NCBI RefSeq assembly: GCF_047663525.1
Contig: NC_092591.1
Coordinates: 31,715,001 to 31,779,000, forward strand
From: Anas platyrhynchos
Lineage: Eukaryota; Chordata; Aves; Anseriformes; Anatidae
DNA length: 64,000 nucleotides
Reading direction: 5' to 3'
A program made the translations under genes and the position numbers. Below are positions 24,251-35,358 of this stretch, one piece after another; the first letter of the stretch is position 1, and each line of letters opens with the position of its first letter. The notes under the pieces were generated by a model. It did no database searches. It was not told where the DNA came from and was given only the letters and a program-made list of their open reading frames with translations.

Positions 24251-27193
24251 AGTCCCGTAGCCCAGCTTTTTGGGACAGGAAATGGTGGCTGTCCTAGTGA
24301 AGCACTGCCATGGGACAACTGTCCCCTCTGTCACCCTCGGTGCACGCAGCATTGCGGGGATGCTCCGAAATACGCAGACTGGTGAACCCAGCTCAATGCA
24401 TTGGGATAGGATGGACCATGGCAAGGATGAAGGCAGGAGGGAAGAGTGTCCCCGTCCCTGGGGTGCCACCACCATCACCCCTACCCCTAGAGATGCAGGC
24501 AGGCTTCATCGGGGGGCAGGGAGGTGCAAAAAGGGTTTTGGCCCAGCTCGGGGCAGGAGGGGATGGGAGAGGCTTCCAGGAGGAGGTGGGAGCCAGGGGT
24601 GGGATGGCCCCATCCCAAATCACCGCGATGGGGAAGCACCACCAGGTGACAGAGGCACGGGGTGCTTTGGAGGACAAGTGAGATGGCAACAACTCTCCCC
24701 TCCTCTCCAAAACTTCTCAGCCTCGCCCCATCCTGCCAGCCCCCCTCCCTCAGCCCAGCCGAAGGGTGATGTAAAAAAAAAAAATCACGCCCGTGGCTTT
24801 CATGGCTTCACCCATGTCCAAATTGACCCAGGAAAGGCCCAGACCACCTGGACAAAAGTCCCGGACGAAGCCGATCTGGCAGAGGTTCAGGTATGTGTTT
24901 GGCCTGCCCTTCCTGCTCCCCAGCTCGCTGGAAGCCTTCGCTCTGCTCCCCAGGGCTGGGGCCCCGCCAAGCTGAGAGAAAGCCTTTGATTTTTTTTGTT
25001 TCCTTGAGAACAACTCCTGCCAAGAAGCTCTGCTCATGAGCAAGCCATCCGAAATCCTTCCCGCAACACACAACAGATATTTGTTGCAGGATCCCTGGCA
25101 GCATCGGCCGGGTGAATCATTTATTCCTCCTCTCTTTCCCGTAAACGCAAACAGACACGTGCTGCTGGCTGGGAGCAGTGCTCTCGGCCACCTTCCCGAG
25201 CAGCCAGCAGGCAATGCATGTCCACAAGCAAGATTTGGGACTCCGTGTTCCCATCCAGCTGCTGAGGTCAAGGAGCCTTGCAAAGGGCGATGAAATCCCT
25301 GCTCAGAAACGTTGTCCAGACCTCTCCAGGTCTCAGCAGCGCTGCCTCCTTCTAGTGTTGGCAGCAGCCTGGTCCCGTTATACAAGGTCTTGGCAGGGTG
25401 CAGGTGGGCTGGGCTGAGTCCCACCCTCTGCTGCGTGTTCCTCCCCCTCCTCAGCAGCAGGACCCAGCTGAAATCCACCCACCCAAAATCAGAGTGTTTA
25501 TTACGCATGCCACCTCTCCATCTGACAGTCTCCACAAGCAGCTGACACATGCAAAAACCTGGGGACAATTCCTAAAGACATCCTGCAGCCAAAAGCGGAC
25601 TTCAGTTCTCCGCTCTGACATCCCTGTGGGGAGTGGGACAGACTCAGCGAGTGCATCCCCAGCCCCAAAACCTCTTCCCTGAGCGTGACCGTGCTTTTCC
25701 GTGCGTGGCACAGCTCTGGGAGGCACAGTTCCTTGGGGCCAGATCCCTGCAGGCAATGGGGTGGGAGGGGTCTATGGAAGCAAAGGCCTTATTCTTGGGG
25801 TGCACGGGGCAGGGCAGGGGAGTTCCCGCGACATGAACAGCCCGTTTGTGCCCTTGCAGCAATCGCTGAGGGCCGTTGGCAGGCAGCCACCGGGCCACTG
25901 AACTCCCTGCCCCGCTCCCAGCAGCGAGCCCAGAGCGAGCAGTGGACTCGGTGAAACCCAGCGCACCACACTCAGCCCAGCTGAGAAACCCTCCGACAGA
26001 CCTGACAAAAAAATAAAAATCTCATTCTTGCTTTGCAGAGACTTTTCCTCCCTTCATGCAAAAAGCCAGTCGTGGTATTTCACTTTCTCATCCCGTCCCT
26101 CTGGTGCTTGGTGCCCTATAGCATCCCCCTAACCCCGCGCAGCCCCCTTCTCACTCCAGCATCCCCCTGGGACTAGTGGGGACTGCGGCCCCCTCCCAGC
26201 AGCAGCAAGGGCTGGACTTTGTCTCTTCCTTATGCCTTCTTGTCCCTGTCATTTGCTCAGGTGCAAGAGCAAACTAAAGGCAACACAGGCGACTGCGGGC
26301 AGGTGGCAATTTCAGGATGTTCGCGCTGAGCTCATTTAGATAAGACCACAACCGTAAAGCCACCCTCAGGGAGGATTTTTAGAAACCTCAGCGGAGATGT
26401 GGGGTCTTTTGGGACGAGTCAGATGCTCATGACCCTCACAGCTGCCAGCACTGTCTGATTTTGCCACCAGCACCTTCACCCTTGGCTTGGGTGAGGCAGA
26501 GCAGCTCATTGTGCCCCATGGAGGGACACCTGCAGCTTTTTTGGCAGAGCTGCAGGTCAGGTTTTTGGGTCTTCAGCGCAAACCCAGCCCCAAATCCCTG
26601 CTGAGCCCTCTCCCTCCTCCAGCTACAATTCCCCTCCCCGCCAGCCTCTCCACTTAATTGCCACTACGCCCAACTGAACCTCGTTACCTTCAAAGAGCAG
26701 CGCCCTGACAATGGGAAAATAGCTTCAGGAACAGGGAAAAAAATGCTTTCTATTCCTAAGGTTTTGAGATAAGCAATGTTGGGGGCCAGGGCTTGGATTT
26801 GCACCAAAGCATTCAGGTGGCCAAAAAAGCCATGTGACAGCAAGCACAGGTGGCTGATGCCCTTGATGTGCCCCAGACATGAAACCTCCCAATCTTCAAT
26901 TTTTCCTGAGTAGGAAAACCCTACTTCTCACAAAAAAAACCAACAGTTGTTTCAGTTTCGTTTTCTCTGCCTCTAACTCATTTCCCCGGGAAACGTGAAT
27001 TGAATGTGCAGGCTGTTGATGTTTCTGAAACACACACAATGCGTTTGCTCTGTGCATTGGTATTTTTTTAATTCAGGTAATTTTTAACTACTTGCTGCTT
27101 TTCTGAACCTTTTTTTTTTTTTTTAGTTCCCCTAATCATTTCAGCAGCTGCAAGACACTACAAAGGAAAGAAATAGATTTATAAAAAAAAAAA
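24251..27193. other. intergenic, IFITM3-like to IFITM1-like
   Basis: No exon with family similarity or paired splice sites was recognised on either strand. Open frames are short and lack domains. No clear CR1 copy was seen either. Confidence 0.6.
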
Positions 27194-27272
27194 GAAAAAG
27201 AAAAAGAAAAAGAAAAAGAAAAAGAAAAAGAAAAAGAAAAAGAAAAAGAAAAAGAAAAAGAAAAAGAAAAAA
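27194..27272. repeat. (GAAAAA)n hexanucleotide microsatellite
   Basis: Thirteen G residues spaced exactly six bases apart (27194 to 27266) in poly-A, giving GAAAAA repeated about 13 times. Each neighbouring pair reads GAAA-AA-GAAA, the IRF/ISRE core spacing. It ends about 720 bp upstream of the IFITM1-like start codon. Confidence 0.95.
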
Positions 27273-27891
27273 CCCTTCAAACCCAAAGTGCAAAGCCAGT
27301 AGCTTTATTCCCCACAGATGAGGATCGAGTCCACAAATCCTCCTGGGGACAAGCAGCACACCCTATGCCCCCTTCCAGCCACCTTGCCCCGTGCCATCGA
27401 GAAGCCACCCTTTGCACTCCAGCCTCACCGAATTGCCGTGCCCTTGCTGACACCGTGCGAACGCCTCGACACGAGCTGGCTCCCAAATGCTGGCACTGCT
27501 GGGGATGAGATGCAAAAGCTGAAGCAGCTCCGGAGTGGTGTTTTGCAGCCTGTCCCCCCTACAGCTTCAGGATAAGGGCTGTTTGGGGGGCTCGTGGTGG
27601 CCCCCATCTGCCCCTACTGCCCTCCGTGTCCGTGCTGGGACAGAACAGCAGCTGGCACAGCCCTGCCCCGCACTCCCCAGGGCACGAATAAAGAAGCATA
27701 AAGCAACAAGGACAAGGAGATGAGGCTTTGTCACATCACCCAGCCCATGGACATCCCTTTGGCCCAGCTCCCCATCCTCCCCACAGACTGTGTCTGGCTC
27801 CTTGTCGCTCCCCTGTCCCAATCCCAGTGACCCCAAGGCAGCCGGCTAATCTCCAGCTGGGACACGGGGCTGGTTGCCCCCGCCCCAGTGC

Positions 27892-27901
27892 GGGGCGGGG
27901 T
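27892..27901 (+). promoter_or_regulatory. GC box upstream of IFITM1-like gene
   Basis: GGGGCGGGGT, an Sp1-type site about 90 bp upstream of the start codon. No TATA box or close ISRE was seen between 27840 and 27990. Confidence 0.4.
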
Positions 27902-27989
27902 GACCCCACCCTGACAAACCCTTCCACTCACCCATAACTGGGCGAGCACAAGCACCGGTGCTCCAGCTCCTCGCTGCTGCCAGGCTACC

Positions 27990-29297
27990 ATGGAGAACTA
28001 CCCGCAGTCCTTCAGCATCAACATGCAACCCTACGGCAGGAATGGGGGGGCCAGCACCCCCAGCCCCCCGGCCACCTCCTTCGGCCAGGCCACCTCTTTC
28101 GGCCAGGCCACCTCTTTCGGCCAGGCCACCTCTTTCGGACAGACGGAGCCCACACCCGTTTCTACCCCGCCACCCAAGGACTTTGTGCTCTGGTCTTTCT
28201 TCAACGCCATGTACTGCAACCCCTTCTGCCTGGGCTTCCTCGCTCTTGTCTTCTCCATCAAGGTGAGGGAAAAGTCAGCCTAGTCCCGGCAACCCCCCGC
28301 CCAGCCTGAGAGCCCTGGCTGCCACCTGCCCCCACGATTGGGCTCCCCAACCCCATCCCACCCTAGCTTTTCCCATCCCATCTTGTCCCATCCCACCCCA
28401 GCTTGACCCAAACCCCATTATCACCACTCTCCCTTCCCTGCCCGTCTGATGTCTCCCCCCTCCATCCTGCCACATCCAGCCCTGCCCCACACCCAACCTC
28501 CCCTGGAAAGCCACCATTGGAGGGCCACGTGTCACCTCCCAGCGCTTCACCGTCCCCAAGGGCCGTAGGGAGAGGGGGACCCAGACACCACGTTGCTCTC
28601 GGCTCTTCTCCACTGCCCCCGAGTGCCCCAAATCAGCCGATGGTGTCACAAAGCCATGGAGCTGGCTCCCTGCTCCCCCCCACCCCACCCCAAGAGCTTG
28701 CCAATGCGCCACGACACTTTTGCCCTACCTGCGATAAGCAGCAGCTGCTCCCCAAGCACCTTCCCTTTATTGCCTTTAAGGCTAATCATTCGTAATGAGC
28801 ACACAGGGAGGGGAGGGCAGCATTCACCGGCGCCCCGGGAAGCACACTGGGGACCCCCCCTCCTTCTCCCCCATCTCTCCTCCACCGCCAATGCCGCAGC
28901 TCCGCAGGACCGGGCAGCATGTGGCCAAGTGTAATGGCTTTTAATAAGCCATTAAGAAATGGCTTTTAGGCTGCCGGGAGCTCTGCTTCCAATCTGGGGG
29001 GTGGGGGCTTCCTGAGGGTTTGGCACCTCGTGGATGCCGCTGCCAGGTTTCGGCAAGAGCGGCCGCGTTGCGGTGCTGGAGCCGGGCGGGTGTCTGCGGC
29101 CTGCAGGGTGGTGCTCCCTCGCTCCTCTCCCTCTGCAGGCCCGAGATAGGACAGTGGCGAACGACCCCATGGCCGCCAACAGCTACGGGAGGACAGCCAG
29201 GAGCCTCAACATCGCAGCGTTATGCCTGGGTATCGTGGGCACCATCATCCTTGTGGTCATTCTGGCAGTGATCTACAGACCAGTACACCACCCCTAA
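27990..29297 (+). CDS. IFITM1: interferon-induced transmembrane protein, IFITM1-like, with repeated N-terminus
   Basis: Two coding exons, 27990-28262 and 29139-29297, give 143 residues. The start ATG follows GGCTACC, a good context. The N-terminal cytosolic part is long (about 62 residues) and contains four exact ATSFGQ hexapeptides (28-51), encoded by an 18-bp tandem repeat. The CD225 part starts at PPKDFVLWSFFNAMYCN, with C76 and C80 at the usual intramembrane positions ([15 protein letters not shown]). After the phase-0 intron come ARDRTVANDPMAANSYGRTA and a C-terminal helix (LCLGIVGTIILVVILAVIY) ending RPVHHP. No YxxPhi motif is present at the N-terminus, which suggests more surface-located behaviour like IFITM1 (inference). 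The name follows locus order and resemblance to chicken IFITM1; it could be called another IFITM1/2/3-type paralogue. Confidence 0.85.
28071..28142 (+). repeat. 18-bp coding tandem repeat (4 copies)
   Basis: Four copies of an 18-bp unit (gccacctctttcggccag) that differ by only one base in the first and one in the last copy. It is in frame inside exon 1 of the IFITM1-like gene and encodes ATSFGQ each time. The near identity implies recent expansion. Confidence 0.97.
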
Positions 29298-29449
29298 CCT
29301 GGCCCACCGAGGAGAGGCAGCACCACGGCTTTCCCTTAACCCCCCGGCCCCAAACCCCATCACCCTTCCGACCCCCTCCCTCCAGCTGAGGGGGTGCGCC
29401 CGCCGTGGTGACCCAATTGGGGGTGAGCCTCTGGGGTGAGCTCGAGATG

Positions 29450-29455
29450 AATAAA
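29450..29455 (+). terminator. polyadenylation signal AATAAA of IFITM1-like gene
   Basis: AATAAA about 150 nt after the stop codon. Confidence 0.8.
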
Positions 29456-29964
29456 GCATTTCTCACTCCCTTTTGGCTTGGAAATGTCGTGGTTTTCGGT
29501 TTCGGGAGGTGTTATCTGCCCTAAGCATCCCCACCTCAGTGGGCTGTGGCTACCCCATAACTCGGACAAGAAGGGAACGGGGCCAAGCAGCAGCAGAAGA
29601 TCTCGGAAAGCACATCGGTGCTGTTAAATATTTCCCCCTTCCTGGATTTATGGGGGTGTTTAGCACCCCCAGAGCCCCCTCCCAGACCAGTTAACCTCCC
29701 CAGGTGGAGAAAAACGGTGGGGAGGGGGATCACCAAGCTTTACAGCCGTGCTGCTGAACCCAGGGGGAGCTGAGGAGGGGGGCTCCCACTTATTCCCCCC
29801 CCCTCCAATCAGTCCCTCAGCAACTTTTAATCCCCCTCAACCCCTCTGAGCAGCAGCTTTGCCTTTTTCTGCCCTTGTAGCCCCCCCTAAAGCCTGCCCA
29901 CACGCCGGCTGCCAGCCATGTCCACGGCTGCCTGTCCCTGAGAGGGGTCAGTGTCCTCGCACCC

Positions 29965-29996
29965 GGGGGGGGGGGGGGGGGAACATGGGGGGGGGG
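29965..29996 (+). repeat. poly-G tracts
   Basis: A run of 17 G (29965-29981), then AACAT, then a run of 10 G (29987-29996), about 190-220 bp upstream of the IFITM2-like start codon. Likely to form G-quadruplexes and prone to sequencing error. Confidence 0.9.
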
Positions 29997-30119
29997 TAAA
30001 AGGACGGACACCAACCAGGCTGAGCCTGGAGGCCGGAAAGGGGGCTCGGCTGCTCCGCCTGCGCTCTGGGGCCTCGGGCCGGATTTAGGGGCGGTGTGGG
30101 GCCGCTGCGGGGTTGGGTT

Positions 30120-30134
30120 CCGTTTCAGTTCCCC
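30120..30134 (-). promoter_or_regulatory. ISRE-like element upstream of IFITM2-like gene
   Basis: The + strand reads CCGTTTCAGTTCCCC, so the minus strand reads GGGGAACTGAAACGG: GGAA-CT-GAAAC, a good match to the ISRE core. It lies about 50 bp upstream of the start codon, a typical position in interferon-stimulated promoters. Confidence 0.65.
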
Positions 30135-30182
30135 TACACGCTTCCCAACCCTCCCGTCCTCGCTCGGCGCCCCTGCCCCGTC

Positions 30183-31217
30183 ATGAAGCCCCAGCGGGAG
30201 GAGGTGAGCATCCCGCTGTACCCCCCCAGCCGGGGGCAGCCCCCCACCACCGGCCCCAACGAGCAGCCCCGAGATTTCTTTCTCTGGTCCCTCTTCAACG
30301 TCCTGATCGGTTACGGGCTCGCCTACCTCGGCTGCCTCTGCTTCCCCGCGCTCATCTTCTCCATCAAGGTGAGACCCCCCCCCCCAAATCCCCCCCCACC
30401 CTCCAACCCAGTGTCACTTTGCCCACCCACCCCAGGACCCCTGCCCACCCCGTGTCCCGTTGCTTTGTCATCATGCCCCCCTATTCCAAGCCACCTCCTC
30501 CCGGGGTCTCCAGAGCCGATCTGTCCGGACCCCCACCCCCAACCCAAAACCCCCGAACCCCCCCCAACCCAGGACCCCCCGATCCACCCCCTTTGACCCA
30601 CCGCAGGACCCCCCTACTACTTCATCCTCCTCCGATCTGGTCTCCGCCTGATCCAGCCTGACAAAACATATCCCTCTCCCCCCCATCCCCAACCCCCCAA
30701 ACAAGTGCCCCCCAAAATTCGCTGCTGCCCAATCTGACCCCCTCCAACCCACCCACACATCTTGGGACCCCCCTAACCCAGAACCTCCCCTCCACGACCT
30801 GACCACCCACCAGCCCAGAACCAGTGCCCCCCAACCCAGCCTGATTTTTCCCTGACACCCCCTCAGTTTGTCACCCCCAAACCTTCCCACCTTGCTGCCC
30901 GTACCCCAAAATCCAGGACTGTGTGTGGGGGGGGAACATGGGCAACTTCACACCCTGCCCCCCGAGGGAAGGCATCCATGAGGTCCCAGCTCCCTTTTGA
31001 AAACTTCCCCAGGTGGGGAGGGGTCCCCAGATTTTTCTTCTCCGCACCCCCCAACCTCCACGTGTTCCCACAGGCCCGCGACTGCAAGATGCTGGGGGAC
31101 GTGGAGGGTGCCAGGAAGCACAGCACCCGGGCCAAGGTGTTGAACATCATCTGCTCCGTGCTGATGGTCGTCACCGTGATCGTTGCCATCGCTGTCTTCG
31201 TGGCTGTCATCACCTGA
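30183..31217 (+). CDS. IFITM2: interferon-induced transmembrane protein, IFITM2-like
   Basis: Two coding exons, 30183-30368 and 31074-31217, give 109 residues. The CD225 core is PRDFFLWSLFNV (29-40), an intramembrane segment, and ARDCKMLGDVEGARKHSTRA after the phase-0 intron. A C-terminal hydrophobic helix (NIICSVLMVVTVIVAIAVFVAVIT) runs to the end with no hydrophilic tail. The intramembrane segment is unusual: LIGYGLAYLGCLCFPALIFSIK lacks the CC pair seen in the neighbours, has C51 and C53 instead, and is about four residues longer between the conserved Asn and FSIK. The Tyr at 13 is in YPPS and is not a YxxPhi signal. Same exon structure as its neighbours, so a tandem duplicate. Named from locus order and resemblance to chicken IFITM2 from memory. 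Confidence 0.85.
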
Positions 31218-31540
31218 CCACTGCTGGCCACAGCCCCTCGACCGATGGACCGACCTGCCACCCTTCCACTGCCCCCCTACCCCCCAAGAAAATGTGTACC
31301 CTCGTGTCTCTGCTTTGGTTGGAGGGGGTGACCAGGAAGGCAGAGCCCTGTCCCCTTGCTGTGCACGGGGTGGCCGGCACGGCTGGTGGTTGGAAGGGGA
31401 TGGGTGGGCCAGGGTGGGATGGGGAAGGGGCAGCCCCCTTCCTCCTCCACTTGTGCTCCTCGGCAGGGAGCTGCTAGGCTCCCTGGGCCGCGCCGGTGTT
31501 TGTCGAAGCTGCAATGCTCATGTAGATCGCTGCTGCCACA

Positions 31541-31546
31541 AATAAA
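31541..31546 (+). terminator. polyadenylation signal AATAAA of IFITM2-like gene
   Basis: AATAAA about 325 nt after the stop codon. Confidence 0.8.
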
Positions 31547-31559
31547 GCTCCTGCTTGCC

Positions 31560-33490
<1,931 letters not shown>

Positions 33491-33562
33491 CCGGCGGGCG
33501 ATGGGCTGGACAAAGTTCCTTCACAGCACTGGTGGCCTCCCAAAAAAGGACTGCCAGCCCTA

Positions 33563-33568
33563 AATAAA
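33563..33568 (+). terminator. polyadenylation signal AATAAA of IFITM5
   Basis: AATAAA about 73 nt after the stop codon. Confidence 0.8.
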
Positions 33569-33599
33569 ATCCTCATCCAGCCTAGAATCCCCCAGCCCC

Positions 33600-35350
33600 T
33601 CCGTGCCCAACCCCATGCTTCTTTGGGCAGCTACATTATTTCTGTTTACCTTGTGTGGTTTTGGTTATTTGTTTTTTATATCCTGCCTCCCCTGTGGACT
33701 ATGGCACCCCTCCAGCCTCAGCGATTATTATTTAAATCATTAAAACAATTCACCCACTGCGAACCTGTGGCATGCCTGTGTGTACGTGGTGCAGGGATCC
33801 TGCTAAGGGATGACATAAATGTGTTTTGTGTGCTTAGATAGTGCACTTCACAACTGCGAGAGTTAATCTACATCACTTCTAGGGTGTCCCAGCCTAAAAC
33901 AGTTGTGGTGAGGGGAAGAACACGGGCCTCATCTATAACAGAGGAGGGGAAAGAAGTAGGCAGATGTTTCCTGACTTGGGCTGGCAACAGCTGGGTAGAG
34001 CAGCCACCACCTCCCCCGGCAGAGCTGAAACCTACAAATTCATGGCAGCATAGCAGAATCCCCCCCCCCCAGCCTGGTTCCTGGGCCATGACAGAGGGGA
34101 CCTGCGTGCAGTGACCGTGAGCCACACGGGATGCTGTGAGCCACAGCACGCCCCGGCTCAGCCCACACAGGATCCATGGGGACCTTCCCCATTGCTCTAA
34201 GCAGGTCAGGAGACATCCCCAGCCCTCAGGCTTGGCTCTTCCCCCCTCCTTTGTGTGACGGCCAAAGCCGTCTCATTTTGGCAACACAGCCAAAAACATC
34301 CATTCACAAGTGGGGCCTTATTCCTATCTCCTCCCCAAGCACCATAATCCAGGTGCAGCCCCCAGAGCCGTTATCATGGGGCAGAACAGAGGGACCATGC
34401 GTCCTGCCCTGCTGCTGAGGGCTGCTGCTAATTAGCAGTTCAGGGCCCAGTAAGGAGCCAGCCCTAATTACAAGGCAGAGGACCTCCGTTGCTGCCTTGC
34501 CTAAGTGTTCCCACATGCTGTCCGTGGTGCCAAGCAGCCACAAAGCTTTTTATAAACTCCCATCCATTTAGGTAAGATTCCTGGGGTTTGTGTACAGAGC
34601 AGAACAAGCCTCAGCAGGGCAGGGAGCGCCTTCAAATCCCCCTGCTCAACACGCGGCCGCTCTGATGAATGCATGCAGGAAATACAGTACCAAAGCCACA
34701 CATATTGTACACCAGAACAATGCTCAGTTTCAGCCTTGCCTTTGTCCACACCTCATCACACTGCCTCGGCTGCATTTCTCAGTACAGGGGAGTCAAGTTT
34801 TGGGGGTGCCGGTACTTAGCACATCGAAACACCAGAGGCCAAGGGATCCTCCTTTTCCTGGTGGCTGCTGCTGCGGATTGACGTGGCAAAGCATTCATGG
34901 CTAGGCCTGCAAAACCCTTTGAGAAGCACAGCAGGAAGAGCACCTGCTGCTTTCTCAGGGTTTAGCATCCACAGGCCACTCAGGGAATGTATTTCAAACT
35001 GAGCTCACACATTCCACCGGTCTCTCCTCGTGCAAAGGACATGGGTTTTAGGCTTGGTGTTGTCCCCTCTACTAAGTGAGAGATGGGGACAGCCTGTGAA
35101 GTGGGGACACACAGCTCAGTCCCCCCCACTGTGGACAAGGATGCTCAGTTTCACTCAAAGAGCTGCTGCCAGCCCAGGTGAGTGCTCCACGCACCTTCCC
35201 TGGGCCCAAAAAACCAAAGCATACACAGTCCCACAGGGGCAAAAGTTTTACGGCACAGGCCAGAACACCACAAGGATGCCTCATCCTTCTTCCTCTGACA
35301 TCTGCACTTCAGGATTTTAGTTCCCATCACGCAAAACCCAGATCAGCCAG
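33600..35350. other. intergenic, IFITM5 to PGGHG (tail to tail)
   Basis: No exon or repeat recognised. It may hold a PGGHG 3' untranslated extension, but I found no AATAAA on the minus strand here. Confidence 0.5.
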
Positions 35351-35352
35351 GC

Positions 35353-35358
35353 TTTAAT
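35353..35358 (-). terminator. ATTAAA hexamer overlapping the PGGHG stop codon
   Basis: The minus strand reads GCACATTAAAGCC: the TAA stop is inside ATTAAA, the commonest polyadenylation signal variant. If used, the 3' untranslated region would be only about 15-30 nt. A farther signal is equally possible. Confidence 0.35.

Noticed and set aside
27990-28283. IFITM1-like exon 1 read as a single-exon gene ending at 28283
   Set aside because: The frame reads through a good donor (AAG|GTGAGG) into intron; exon 2 at 29139 completes the CD225 domain and membrane helix.
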